This document shows, one piece after another, positions 1 through 9,139 of a stretch of 64,000 nucleotides of DNA (its first letter is position 1; every line of letters starts with the position of its first letter). This DNA is from Terriglobia bacterium. GTDB taxonomy: Bacteria > Acidobacteriota > Terriglobia > Terriglobales > SCQP01. Position numbers and translations under genes: made by a program. The stretch covers positions 146,185 through 210,184 of the forward strand of contig JAJPKR010000014.1 in NCBI GenBank assembly GCA_021323595.1. Reading direction: 5' to 3'. The notes below the pieces were generated by a model that saw nothing but the letters and a program-made list of their open reading frames with translations, made no database searches and was not told the origin of the DNA.

Positions 1-2
1 TG

Positions 3-989
3 CTCGAGCTGTTTCGCAACTACGACGGCAAAGGCGACGGCTTCGATCCGATCTCGGTCGCGGCGAACAACGATTGCGCCGCGGCACCGCTGCAGCCATA
101 CGACTGCAGCACGTTTGCCGCCGTCAACGCCGCCGGCACGCAGCTTACTCTGCTGGTCGTCAACAAGAGCGCCTACGATCAGCTCACGGCCGCGATCGAT
201 CTCGCGAATTTCACCGCAACGCAGGTCGCCGCCTATTCCGTCTCGGCCGCCAGCCCGGCCCAGATCACCGCCGCCGCCCCCGCCGCCTTCAACGGCAGCG
301 TCATCGTGCCGCCGTATTCGGCGACGTTATTGGTGTTCAGCGGGCAAATGAGCCAGCAGCCGGTGGATTGGAGCCTCAATCCCGCGATCGTGATGATGCC
401 GGCCGGCGGCTCGATCACCCTGCATCCGGCCTTGCTGGCCGGCGCCAGCGGCAGCGTCACGCTCGAAGGGATGCAAAGCGACGCGGGAATTTCGGGAACG
501 ATCACACAACCTACCGTCACCGCCGCCCAGCCGGGCGCGATCACCATCGCGGCCGGCGCCACGCCGGGCTTCTACCATTTCACGGTGACGGCCAGCGACA
601 GCAGCGGCGCCACGCAAACCAAGACCGGCATCGTCGAAGCCGGCAACCCCGCGGCGACGTTCACCGCCGCCGGCAGCGGCCAAACCGCGCCCGCCGGCAC
701 GGCGGTGACGCTCACGGTCGCGGTGAATCCGGGGCAAAGCGGCGTCAATGCCGCCGGCCTCGACATTCTCTTCACCACCTCCGCCGGCACCCTCGCAGCC
801 GGGGCCAACAACACCCTCGTCGCGCAGGCGGCGAGCGGCGCGCAGTTGCTTGAAACCACCGACGCGGCCGGCAGCGCCGCCGTGACGCTCACGCTGCCCG
901 CGGTGTCCGGCGCCACGGTCACGGTAACCGCCGAGGGCCCTTACGGCGCGGGTCATCCTCTCGCGACGTTCACCGAGACGACGCAATGA
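3..989 (+). CDS. GH44-type glycoside hydrolase, C-terminal part (5' truncated by window edge)
   Basis: The reading frame is open from the window edge (codons from base 3) to a TGA at 989, so the catalytic part lies outside. The first residues (LFRNYDGKG, then a strand-rich stretch with LLVVNKSAYDQL) resemble the C-terminal beta-sandwich of family 44 endoglucanases/xyloglucanases, where an FRNYDGKG-like motif and a VVINK strand are usual. From about residue 115 the protein is rich in Ala, Thr and Gly with beta-strand periodicity (VTVTAEGPYG near the end) and looks like one or two bacterial Ig-like domains. This is a secreted polysaccharide-degrading enzyme if the family call is right. GH44 is an inference from the small part visible; another clan GH-A glycosidase is possible. 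The Ig-like tail is clearer than the enzyme family. Confidence 0.55.
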   Translation, partial: LELFRNYDGKGDGFDPISVAANNDCAAAPLQPYDCSTFAAVNAAGTQLTLLVVNKSAYDQLTAAIDLANFTATQVAAYSVSAASPAQITAAAPAAFNGSVIVPPYSATLLVFSGQMSQQPVDWSLNPAIVMMPAGGSITLHPALLAGASGSVTLEGMQSDAGISGTITQPTVTAAQPGAITIAAGATPGFYHFTVTASDSSGATQTKTGIVEAGNPAATFTAAGSGQTAPAGTAVTLTVAVNPGQSGVNAAGLDILFTTSAGTLAAGANNTLVAQAASGAQLLETTDAAGSAAVTLTLPAVSGATVTVTAEGPYGAGHPLATFTETTQ

Positions 990-1095
990 CCCGCGGCGCG
1001 CGCCGCTTCTCGCGGCGGCTGGTCTAAGATGGAAAAACGCGCCTTTACGGCCGCCGTTGGGCTTATCGCGCGCGGAGGGGACTCGGTTTGGAAAC

Positions 1096-2040
1096 ATGCC
1101 GCCGGCCATCGCCATCGCGGGACTTACGAAACGCTATGACGCCGGGGCGAACTCCGTGCTCGCCGTGAATGAGATCGATCTCGAGGTCGCGGAAGGCGAA
1201 CTCTTCGGCTTGCTCGGCCCCAACGGCGCCGGCAAATCCACCACCATCGGTATCTGCACGACCCGCGTCATGCCCACCGCCGGGCGGGTGCGGGTGGCGG
1301 AGATTGACGTGGTCGCAGATCCGCCCCGCGCTCGCGCCGAGATGGGCGTGGTGACGCAGTTCCGCGCCCTCGATCGTTCCCTGACCTGCTGGGAAAACCT
1401 TTACTACCACGCCCGCTACTTCGGCATGGGCGCCGCTGCGGCCCGCGCCCGCGCGGGCGAGCTGCTGGAGCAGTTCCGGCTCGCCGACCGCGCCCGCACC
1501 CTCCCCGACCGGCTCTCCGGCGGCATGGCGCAGCGCCTGCAAATCGCGCGCGCCGTGTGCCATCGCCCGCGCGTGCTCTTCCTGGACGAGCCCACCGCCG
1601 GGCTCGATCCGCAGAGCCGGATCGCGGTCTGGGATCTCGTTCGCGAGCTGCGCGCCGGCGGCATGACCGTGCTTTTGACCACGCACTACATCGAAGAAGC
1701 CGAGCGCCTCTGCGATCGCGTCGCCATCATCGATCACGGCCGCATCCTCATCTGCGATACGCCGGCACAGCTCAAGCGGCAGGCCGGAGCCGGGGTGGTG
1801 ATGCACCTGCGCGTCGCGCGCGCCGCGCCGGAACTGGCGGAGCGGCTGCGCGCGCTCGCCGGGGTCAGCGGCGTCGAGCCGATCGAGCAGGGGTTTCGCG
1901 TCTTCGCCGCCGATCGCGACGGGCTGGCGCCCGCGGCCGCCGCCGCGGCCCAGGACTTCGGCCTGGAAGACATCGCCCTCGCCGAACCCAGCCTCGAAAC
2001 CGTTTTCATCCGCCTCACCGGCCGCGAGCTGCGCGAATGA
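1096..2040 (+). CDS. ABC transporter ATP-binding protein, DrrA/NodI-like
   Basis: ATPase subunit of an ABC-2 type exporter. Walker A is GPNGAGKST, the signature is LSGGMAQRLQIARA and Walker B is VLFLDEPTAGLDPQSR, followed by the switch histidine in LLTTHYIEEAERLCDR. After about residue 220 there is the extra domain usual in daunorubicin-type (DrrA) and NodI-like ATPases. About 314 residues, normal for the family. I start at the ATG at 1096; an in-frame TTG at 1057 would add 13 residues, and the only purine-rich box (GGAGGGG, 1074-1080) is rather far from 1096. The stop overlaps the permease start (ATGA), so the two form an operon. Substrate unknown: a drug, lipid or polysaccharide exporter cannot be told apart from sequence. 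Confidence 0.93.
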   Translation: MPPAIAIAGLTKRYDAGANSVLAVNEIDLEVAEGELFGLLGPNGAGKSTTIGICTTRVMPTAGRVRVAEIDVVADPPRARAEMGVVTQFRALDRSLTCWENLYYHARYFGMGAAAARARAGELLEQFRLADRARTLPDRLSGGMAQRLQIARAVCHRPRVLFLDEPTAGLDPQSRIAVWDLVRELRAGGMTVLLTTHYIEEAERLCDRVAIIDHGRILICDTPAQLKRQAGAGVVMHLRVARAAPELAERLRALAGVSGVEPIEQGFRVFAADRDGLAPAAAAAAQDFGLEDIALAEPSLETVFIRLTGRELRE

Positions 2041-2879
2041 CCCCCGCCGCCCGACCCTTGCCGAAGCCGGCGCCGCAGCATCCGCGCGCGCGCGCCTTGG
2101 CCGCTTTTTGGGGCTTGGTACTGCGCGATACGCGGGTGCTGCGCCGCGAACTCGTCCCGTTCGTGGTGCGCACGGTGATGAACCCGCTCTTTTTCGTCTT
2201 CATCTTCACCGACGTGATGCCGAAGATCGGCCAGGGCTTCGCCGCCACCGGCACCAACGCCAACTTCGCCACCGTGCTGGTGCCCGGCTTGGTGGCGATC
2301 GCCGTGCTCTTCCAAGGCATCATGGCCGTGACCCTGCCGCTCTCGATCGAGTTGAGCGGCACGCACGAGATCGAAGACCGGCTGATGGCCCCGCTGCCGG
2401 TGAGCTGGGTCGCCTTCGAAAAAATCTTTTTCAGCGTTTTTCAGTGCATCCTGGCCGCCATCGTCGTTTTCCCGATGGTCTATTTCATTCCCGCCACGCC
2501 GGTGTACGTGCACGTGGCGAACGGGTGGCTGCTGGCGGTGGTGATCGTGCTCTCGGGTGTAGCCTCGGGAGCGCTCGGCTTGGCTCTGGGCACCATCGTC
2601 AAGCCGCAGCAGATCAGCTTGATCTTCGCGGTCTTGCTGACGCCGATCATTTTTCTGGGCTGCGTGTACTATCCTTGGGCGCTGCTGGCGCCGGTGCGCT
2701 GGCTGCAGGTGCTGAGCCTGGCGAATCCGCTGGTCTACGTCAGCGAGGGCCTGCGCATGGCGCTGACGCCGCGCGTGCCGCACATGCCCGCCTGGGCGTT
2801 CTTGAGCGCGCTGGTGATTTCCGCCGCCGGCTTCAGCGCCTGGGGCATCGCCGGTTTCAAGAAGCGCGTCGGCAGCTGA
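2037..2879 (+). CDS. ABC-2 type permease, DrrB/NodJ-like
   Basis: Membrane partner of the preceding ATPase, overlapping it by four bases (ATGA at 2037-2040). The 280-residue product has a cytoplasmic N-terminus, then about six hydrophobic segments (for example LVPGLVAIAVLFQGIMAV and VVIVLSGVASGALGLALG), and the family's mid-protein pattern of a short polar stretch SGTHEIEDRLMAPLPVSWVA before the third helix. This segment (E.EDRL.APLP) is typical of ABC2_membrane (PF01061) exporters of the DrrB type. It ends in the usual SLANPLVYVSEGLRMAL motif. Function: integral membrane half of a two-component exporter in the inner membrane. Substrate not determinable. Confidence 0.93.
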   Translation: MTPAARPLPKPAPQHPRARALAAFWGLVLRDTRVLRRELVPFVVRTVMNPLFFVFIFTDVMPKIGQGFAATGTNANFATVLVPGLVAIAVLFQGIMAVTLPLSIELSGTHEIEDRLMAPLPVSWVAFEKIFFSVFQCILAAIVVFPMVYFIPATPVYVHVANGWLLAVVIVLSGVASGALGLALGTIVKPQQISLIFAVLLTPIIFLGCVYYPWALLAPVRWLQVLSLANPLVYVSEGLRMALTPRVPHMPAWAFLSALVISAAGFSAWGIAGFKKRVGS

Positions 2880-3009
2880 ACGCCTTCGGGCGCAGGCGCC
2901 GCCGAGCGGCAGCGGCCCGGAGCGCGGCCGCCGGCGCGCGGGCTCATCGCCCCAGGCTCGGCGCGCGCTGCGGCAGCGCTTTGCGCCGGCCTTTGCGCTA
3001 CGCTGTGGC

Positions 3010-5511
3010 ATGCTTTGGCGCTGGCTCATCGCTTCCCTGCTGCTCTTGCCCCTGGCCGGGCAATCGCATCCCGCCGCGCGTTTGCAAAACCGCTGGCTCA
3101 CCGTCACCGCGAGCGGCGCCGACGGCGGCTATACATTCGGAGCGCGCGCGACCGGGCCGACGATTGCGGCGAGCGCGGCCGCGCATGCGGATGGCCGCTG
3201 GCTGCGCGCCGCCGACTATCCGCGCCACGTCATCTCCCGCCGGCCTTTTTCGGATGCCCTCGGCGCCGGTGAAGAACTGCTCATCCTCAACACGGGGCTC
3301 CCGGCGCGCCCCGATCTCCATTTGCGCCTGCGCCTTTATTCCGGCCGCGCTTACGGCAGCATTCGCCTCGCCCTCGTCAATCACACGGAGCAAACCGCCA
3401 TCGTCAGCGACCTGCGGCTGCTCGATGCCGCGCGCCTGCCGCTAGGCGGCCCCGACGCCGCCGACCGCCTGCTGCCGGACAGTTACAGCGAAGACCGGCC
3501 GGTGCTGCGCATCTTCGACTTCGGCCGGCCCGGCAACTACCGCGCCATCGGCAGCGAGTTGATCTACAACCGCGCCAGCGGCTGGGCCTTGTTCTTCGGC
3601 GCCTTGACTTCGCGCCGCTTCTTGACTTACCTGCGCGCCGGTAACGAGCACACCGCCCAGGGGCCGCGGCTCGCGCCGTTCACCATCGATTCGGCGGGCA
3701 CCACCGCCGTCCAGCGCGATGACGCGCTGCGCGGCGCGCCCGCGGCCGACCAGATCGAACTGCGGCTGCCGGTGGCGCCCGGCGCCAGCCTGGCCTCGGA
3801 AACGGTGCTGTTCTCGCTGCGCCGGGATGCGCAGGCCGCCTTGACCGATTACGGCGCCGCCATCCGCGCCGCTCACGAGGCGCGCGCCGCCACGCCGAAC
3901 CTGCTGGGCTGGTGGAGCTGGACGGCGTATTACTTCGGCCTGAATCAAGGCATGGCGCTCACCAACGCCCGCTGGCTGGCGCAGCACCTGCGCCGTCTCG
4001 GCTATCGCTACTTCCACATCGACGAGGGCTACCAATATGCGCGCGGGGAGTACACCACCGCCAACGCCGCGCAATTCCCCGCCGGCATGGCGGCGCTCGG
4101 GCGCCAGCTTGGCCAACTGGGCCTGCGCTTCGGACTTTGGACCGCGCCCTTCGAGGTCTCCTCGCGCGCTTGGGTATATCAGCACCATCGCGAGTGGCTG
4201 GTCCGCAATGCCGCGGGACAGCCGATCCCCATCGGCGCGGTCGGCACCGATCGTTTGTACGTGCTCGACGCGACCAACCCCGGCGCGCAGGAGTATCTGC
4301 GCCAGACCTACCGGACACTGATGCGCCAATGGGGCGTGCGCTACTTGAAGCTCGATTTCATGGACGACACCGCCATCGAAGGCGACTATTTCCGTCCGCA
4401 TACGACCGCTCTCGAAGCCCAGCGCATCGGGCTGCGCGTCATTCGCGAGGCCGTCGGCCCCGGCGTGATCCTGGATAAAGACGGCAGCCCCATGCTGAAT
4501 TCGGTCGGCCTCGTGGATGCCGGGCGCATTTCGGTGGATACCGGCCATGCCTTCGCCGCCAGCCGCGACGCCGCCAGCGGCATCGCCGCGCGCTTTTACA
4601 TGAACCGCAATTTCTTCCTGAGCGATCCCGACGCTTTCTCCGTGTCCGAGCAGCTCATTCCCGATCAAAGCTGGCATCAGAGCCGCCGCCCGCTGACGTT
4701 GGATGAGGCGCGCGTGGCGATCGCGCTGGCCGCGGTCTCGGGCGGCATGTTCGAGATCGGCGACGACCTGCCGACGCTCGGCGCCGAGCCCGATCGCTTG
4801 GCCCTGGTCGAGAATCGGGACTTATTGGACGCGGCGCGCCTGAGCCGCGCGGCGATTCCCGTGGACCTCATGGACTATGCGGCCGCCGACGAACAGCCCA
4901 GCATCTTTCTGCTGCCCGAGTCGCGCCGCCAAGCCTTGCTCGCGGTCTTCAACTGGACCGGAGCGCCGCGCGACCATCGTCTCGTGATCACCGCCGGCGC
5001 GAAGGGATGGAGCGTCCAGCCGGCGGCTGCGCCCGCCGCCGGCGCCGCTCCCTTGCTCGCCGGCGATGTCTTCGCCGGCGGCGCCGGCACGCGACTTGAA
5101 TCCGGCGTGCTGGAGCTTCCTGCGCAAGCGCCCCATACCGTCCGCCTGTTCAAATTGATCGCTCCGGGCGTCGCCGCGGCGCCGCCCGCCTTCAAGGCCG
5201 AGGTGCCGGCGACCGGACACACCGGCGCCGCCTTGGCCTTCCAAGCCCAGGCACAAGATCAAACCGCCAACCCCGTTCTGGATTGGCATTGGGACTTCGG
5301 CGACGGAACCAGCGCCCAAGGCGCGCTGGTTTGCCATGCCTACACCCGCCCGCAAACGTACACCGTGACGCTCAGCGCCGGCGGCCTGGACGGCGAATCC
5401 GCGCGGCAGACGTATGCCATCGCCGTGACCGGAGGCTTTTCCACCCAATTCGCTCCCGAACGCAATCGCCGCTTCGTCCCGCGCGCCGCCCCCGCTACCG
5501 GCTGTCCTTGA
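3010..5511 (+). CDS. secreted alpha-galactosidase-like GH36/melibiase with C-terminal PKD domain
   Basis: 833 residues. Residues 1-20 are a signal peptide (hydrophobic LIASLLLLPLAG). The central part carries the TIM-barrel of GH36/GH27-like alpha-galactosidases: GWWSWTAYYFGLN, YFHIDEGYQ, LGLRFGLWTAPFEVS and the nucleophile strand RYLKLDFMDD (Asp in KLDF). After the barrel comes a beta-sandwich and, near residues 725-810, a PKD domain with the marker WDFGDGTS. It would hydrolyse alpha-galactosides outside the cytoplasm. A -10-like TACGCT at 2999-3004 ends only 5 bp before the ATG, so the message may be leaderless. Substrate specificity is not proven; the barrel family also includes alpha-N-acetylgalactosaminidases and raffinose-type enzymes. 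Confidence 0.8.
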   Translation: MLWRWLIASLLLLPLAGQSHPAARLQNRWLTVTASGADGGYTFGARATGPTIAASAAAHADGRWLRAADYPRHVISRRPFSDALGAGEELLILNTGLPARPDLHLRLRLYSGRAYGSIRLALVNHTEQTAIVSDLRLLDAARLPLGGPDAADRLLPDSYSEDRPVLRIFDFGRPGNYRAIGSELIYNRASGWALFFGALTSRRFLTYLRAGNEHTAQGPRLAPFTIDSAGTTAVQRDDALRGAPAADQIELRLPVAPGASLASETVLFSLRRDAQAALTDYGAAIRAAHEARAATPNLLGWWSWTAYYFGLNQGMALTNARWLAQHLRRLGYRYFHIDEGYQYARGEYTTANAAQFPAGMAALGRQLGQLGLRFGLWTAPFEVSSRAWVYQHHREWLVRNAAGQPIPIGAVGTDRLYVLDATNPGAQEYLRQTYRTLMRQWGVRYLKLDFMDDTAIEGDYFRPHTTALEAQRIGLRVIREAVGPGVILDKDGSPMLNSVGLVDAGRISVDTGHAFAASRDAASGIAARFYMNRNFFLSDPDAFSVSEQLIPDQSWHQSRRPLTLDEARVAIALAAVSGGMFEIGDDLPTLGAEPDRLALVENRDLLDAARLSRAAIPVDLMDYAAADEQPSIFLLPESRRQALLAVFNWTGAPRDHRLVITAGAKGWSVQPAAAPAAGAAPLLAGDVFAGGAGTRLESGVLELPAQAPHTVRLFKLIAPGVAAAPPAFKAEVPATGHTGAALAFQAQAQDQTANPVLDWHWDFGDGTSAQGALVCHAYTRPQTYTVTLSAGGLDGESARQTYAIAVTGGFSTQFAPERNRRFVPRAAPATGCP

Positions 5512-5623
5512 CCGGGCCTGTCCCTCGATCCAGGTACACGAAATTGCACGCTCGGAGCGCTCGCGCCGCCCTCCTCCCTGTCGCGGGCGCTGGCGGGTGG
5601 GTTATGCTTAATTTCCCAATCAC

Positions 5624-7825
5624 ATGCGGTTCGGATTCAACCCCGAAAAGACGCTGGCCAACGCCGAAAAATGCGTCCAACAGGGCAAGTTTGCCCAGGC
5701 CATCGAGCTCTATGAAAAGGTCCTGCCGCACCAGCCCAACAACCTCAATCTTCGCAATAACTTGGGCGACCTCTACGTGCGCCAAGGGCGCAACGCCGAC
5801 GCCGTCCGGCTTTTTCTCGAGGTAGCCGAGCAGCTCGAGCAGCAGGGCATCACCCCGCGCGTGGCGGCGGTGCTGAAGAAAGTCCTCCGTCTCGATCCCA
5901 ATGCGCCCGGAGTGCAGCAGCGTTTGGCGCAGTGCCTGGTGGCGCAAGGGATCCACGGCGAGGCGCGCATGCTGTTGCTGAGCCTGGCGGAGCGCGCCGA
6001 GCAAGCGGGCGACTGGCGGCAGGCCGTCACCGCGCTGGGCCAGATCGCCAGCCTCGATCCCGACCAGCCGCGCCTGCGCGTGCGCTTGGCCCGCGCCCGC
6101 GTCCATGCCGGCGATCGCGCGCAAGCGCAAACGGAACTGCTCAATGCCGCCAAGCTGATGCTCGACAAGAAGGACTGGGAGGGCGTCGAGGCGGCATTGC
6201 ACGAGCTGGAGGCGCTCGACAGCACGGCGCCCGGGTTTCAACTGATCCGCGCGCGCAGCCTGTTGGCCCAGGGCAAGCCCGAAGAAGCGCTCGCCGCCCT
6301 GCCCGATGTCTCCCACATCAAGGATCTGGGCGCCGAAGGCGCCGGGCTGTGGCGCGTAGCGTGCGACTGCGGCGATTACGACCGCGCCCTGGAACTGGCG
6401 CGCGCCGCCCTGCGCGCCGGCAACGCCATCGCCGCGCAAGTGGGGCAATGGTTCATCGAGCACAAGCAAATCGATCAGGCGATGGCTTGGATTCGCTCCG
6501 ATCCCGAGCTCTTCCGGCGCGGCGATCTGGAGCCGATCTGGCTGGAGCTCTTGCAGGCGATCAATACCGTCGAACCCGAGTACGTGCCCTGCCTGGAGAC
6601 CTGGCTCGAGCTCGTCAAGGAGGACCGCCGCAGCCGCCGTCACGTGCGCCTGCGTCTGGCGCCCGCCTATGAGCATGCCGGAGATTTGGAAAAGGCGGCG
6701 TCCTGCTACCGCGAGCTGCTGGACGAGGACCCCGGCAATCCCGACTATGCCCGGGAACTGCACCGCCTGCAGGTTGAGTTGGGCCTCGTCGAACCCGAGC
6801 CGGAGCCGCCATTGGCGACGCCCGCCGCCACACCCGCTGCGGGCGAGACGGCCGCCGAGGCCGACACCGCCGGGGCGCCCGCCGAGTTCTCGATCACGCC
6901 GGTTGCCGCCGAGGCCGACGATACTGCCCTCGGCGCCGCTCCAGCGGCGCCGCCGCCCGCTGCCTCCGCGCCACCGGCTACGGCAGCGCCGTCCGCAGTC
7001 ACCCCGGCAGCCCCGGCGGCGCGCTCTCGCGCCGTGGAACTCGATCTGTCGAGCGAATGGGGCGACGCGGCGGAATCCGACCTCGAGGCGCGGCTGAGCG
7101 AAATTTCTTTCTATCTCGCCAATGATATGTTGGACGAGGCCGACCGCGCCTTGGCCAAGCAGCGCCATCTCCACCCAGACGAGCCGCGCTTGGGGGCGTT
7201 GACCGACCAATTGCGCCGCGCTCGCGCCGGCGCCGCCGCGCACCCGGCGCCGGCAGCGCCCGCCAAACCGGCGCCCCCGGCCGCCGCCGCGGCTGCCGCC
7301 GCGGCCGCGGCCGTCCCGCTGGAAGTGGCTTCCGCCGCGCCGCCAAGCGCCCCCGCCGCCGCTGCCGGCGCCGGCGGCTTGCTCGATGAAGTGTTCCAGG
7401 AGTTTCGTTCCGCCGTCGAGCAAACGGAGACGCAAGATAAGAGCGACCCCGAGGCGCGCTACAACCTGGGCGTGGCATACAAGGAAATGGGCCTGAGCGA
7501 AGAAGCCATCGCCGAGCTGCAAAAGGCCTTTGCCGGCTGGAAGGCGCGCGGCGGCCCGGCGGCACGCATGCTGAGCTGCGGCGCGACGATCGCTTTATGC
7601 TTCCAAGAGGCCAACATGCCCGAATTGGCCCTGCAATGGTACGAAACGACGCTGGCCCAAGCGCAACTCTCGCCCCGCGACGCCCTCGGCCCGCGGTTTG
7701 AAGCCGCCAAGCTGCTCGAGCAATTGGGGCGCAAGGACGAAGCTCTCGCCTACTATCGTCAGGTCTATGCCGAGGACGTCGACTACCAGGATGTTGCCGA
7801 GTGTGTCCGCCGCCTCGGCAAATAG
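5624..7825 (+). CDS. large TPR-repeat protein
   Basis: 733 residues built from tetratricopeptide-like repeats. The N-terminal block shows the classic pattern (AIELYEKVLPHQPNNLNLRN then NLGDLYVRQGRNADAVRLF), repeats continue to about residue 385, then a Pro/Ala-rich low-complexity linker (about 390-470) and a second linker (about 540-585), and a C-terminal TPR pair (ARYNLGVAYKEMGLSEEAIA, LALQWYETTLAQA). No signal peptide, so probably a cytoplasmic scaffold. The -10-like TATGCT at 5603-5608 lies 15 bp before the ATG, and no Shine-Dalgarno sequence is visible. The 3' end overlaps the next small gene. No specific role can be assigned; similar architectures are common in acidobacteria and deltaproteobacteria. 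Confidence 0.8.
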   Translation: MRFGFNPEKTLANAEKCVQQGKFAQAIELYEKVLPHQPNNLNLRNNLGDLYVRQGRNADAVRLFLEVAEQLEQQGITPRVAAVLKKVLRLDPNAPGVQQRLAQCLVAQGIHGEARMLLLSLAERAEQAGDWRQAVTALGQIASLDPDQPRLRVRLARARVHAGDRAQAQTELLNAAKLMLDKKDWEGVEAALHELEALDSTAPGFQLIRARSLLAQGKPEEALAALPDVSHIKDLGAEGAGLWRVACDCGDYDRALELARAALRAGNAIAAQVGQWFIEHKQIDQAMAWIRSDPELFRRGDLEPIWLELLQAINTVEPEYVPCLETWLELVKEDRRSRRHVRLRLAPAYEHAGDLEKAASCYRELLDEDPGNPDYARELHRLQVELGLVEPEPEPPLATPAATPAAGETAAEADTAGAPAEFSITPVAAEADDTALGAAPAAPPPAASAPPATAAPSAVTPAAPAARSRAVELDLSSEWGDAAESDLEARLSEISFYLANDMLDEADRALAKQRHLHPDEPRLGALTDQLRRARAGAAAHPAPAAPAKPAPPAAAAAAAAAAAVPLEVASAAPPSAPAAAAGAGGLLDEVFQEFRSAVEQTETQDKSDPEARYNLGVAYKEMGLSEEAIAELQKAFAGWKARGGPAARMLSCGATIALCFQEANMPELALQWYETTLAQAQLSPRDALGPRFEAAKLLEQLGRKDEALAYYRQVYAEDVDYQDVAECVRRLGK

Positions 7826-8072
7826 TTCGGCGCGGGCCCATTGGCGCCGCCTCGGCCGCGCGGTGCTGATCGTCGTTTTGCTCGAGCTGGGCCTGCTGCT
7901 GTTGGTCGTGCCCTGGACCGGCGTGTGGCGCAATAACTACTTCTTGCTTCACTCGGCGAGCCTGTCGGCCTGGGCGCTGAGCCCGTTTTGCCGGGGAGCG
8001 GTGAGCGGCCTGGGCCTGCTCAACCTTTGGTTCGGAACCGGAGAGCTCGGCCAGTTTCGTTCGCCGCGCTAG
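7791..8072 (+). CDS. small membrane protein, unknown
   Basis: 93 residues if started at the ATG at 7791; a GTG at 7803 would give 89. The start lies inside the end of the TPR gene (overlap about 23-35 bases) and the stop (8070-8072) is two bases before the proposed thiE start, so the three genes look translationally coupled. One clear transmembrane helix (AVLIVVLLELGLLLLVVPW) follows a basic N-terminus (ARAHWRRLGR), with a second weakly hydrophobic part near the C-terminus ending LGQFRSPR. I do not recognise the family. The tight packing is the best evidence that it is real. Confidence 0.6.
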   Translation: MLPSVSAASANSSARAHWRRLGRAVLIVVLLELGLLLLVVPWTGVWRNNYFLLHSASLSAWALSPFCRGAVSGLGLLNLWFGTGELGQFRSPR

Positions 8073-8074
8073 CC

Positions 8075-8728
8075 GTGCTGCTGTACTACATCACCGACTC
8101 CCAGGGCCAGCCCGATCGCCCGGCGTGGCTCGAGGAGCGGGTGCTGGCCGCGGCCCGGGCCGGCATCGATTGGATTCAAATTCGCGAAAAGGATCTTCCT
8201 GCCCGCGCGCAGTTCGATCTCGCCGTGCGGCTGCGACGCCGGCTCGCAACATCGCCGGTGCGGCCGCGGCTGCTGATCAACGATCGTCTCGACATTGCCC
8301 TGGCCGCGGGCCTCGATGGCGTCCACTTGCCCGCCCAAGGGCTCCCGGTCGCGGATGTCGCGGCGCAGCGCGCGCGTTTGCCGGCGGGATTTCTCATCGT
8401 GGCCAGCTGCCACTCGGCCGCCGCGGTGATGCAAGCCGCGGAGGAAGGCGCCACGGCCGCCGTCCTCGGGCCGATTTTCGCCACGCCGTCGAAGCTGGCC
8501 TATGGCGCGCCGCTGGGTCTGCACGCTTTGCAAGTGGCGCGGCAGGTATCCATCCCGGTGCTCGCGTTGGGAGGCATCGCACTCGATAACGCCGCGGCAT
8601 GCTTGCGCGCGGGCGCCGCCGGGCTGGCGGCGATCCGCCTCTTTCAGTCTTCCGAAGTCGCCGAGCGTTGCGCGATCTTGCGGCGCCTCTGGCGGCGCTC
8701 TCACGACGCCGATCAAGCGGGCCCGTAG
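8075..8728 (+). CDS. thiE: thiamine phosphate synthase
   Basis: Joins HMP pyrophosphate and the thiazole phosphate to make thiamine monophosphate in the cytoplasm. The TIM-barrel shows the family's motifs in order: YYITDSQ at the start, WIQIREKDLPAR (pyrophosphate/HMP site), LLINDRLDIALAAGLDGVHL, LGPIFATPSK and VLALGGI. The frame is open further upstream, but homology starts at LLYYITD, so I take the GTG at 8075, giving 217 residues, normal for ThiE. It directly follows the small membrane protein gene. No other thiamine genes and no TPP riboswitch are visible next to it. Confidence 0.93.
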   Translation: MLLYYITDSQGQPDRPAWLEERVLAAARAGIDWIQIREKDLPARAQFDLAVRLRRRLATSPVRPRLLINDRLDIALAAGLDGVHLPAQGLPVADVAAQRARLPAGFLIVASCHSAAAVMQAAEEGATAAVLGPIFATPSKLAYGAPLGLHALQVARQVSIPVLALGGIALDNAAACLRAGAAGLAAIRLFQSSEVAERCAILRRLWRRSHDADQAGP

Positions 8729-8793
8729 CTTCCAACTGCCGGCGTTGCACCCGCGCTGTGAACCTATAAACTGAACGCAGGAGGTTCCAGTCC

Positions 8794-9081
8794 ATGACCC
8801 CGGAGCAAGCCGCCGGCACCGTGCAGTTCATTGCGGACCAACAGGGCCAATTCGCCACGGAAATGCTGCGCATGCAGAACCGCCTCGAGCAATCCGACAC
8901 GCTGCTCAAGCGTGTCGAGGACCGGCTGCGCGCGGCCACGGAGGGCTGGCAGCAAGCCGCCGGCGATCTCAAGCGCATGGAATCGCTCTTGCGCGAAATG
9001 CAGGAGGAGCAAATCCGGATGCACCGGGAACTCGGCGAATTCCGGCAGGCGCTGTTGCCGAAAGCCAAGTCCGGCGCTTAA
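8794..9081 (+). CDS. small coiled-coil protein, unknown
   Basis: 95 residues, almost wholly predicted helical with heptad spacing (QNRLEQSDTLLKRVEDRL, LKRMESLLREMQEEQ). A good Shine-Dalgarno sequence (AGGAGG at 8780-8785) lies 8 bp before the ATG and a TAAACT -10-like box at 8766-8771 lies upstream, so the gene has its own signals. No signal peptide or membrane segment. Family not recognised; possibly a small structural or adaptor protein. Confidence 0.7.
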   Translation: MTPEQAAGTVQFIADQQGQFATEMLRMQNRLEQSDTLLKRVEDRLRAATEGWQQAAGDLKRMESLLREMQEEQIRMHRELGEFRQALLPKAKSGA

Positions 9082-9139
9082 AGGAAGCGGGCGCGAGGGC
9101 GACGAGCGCCGCCCGGCGCGTCCAGCGGCGCAAGAGCTG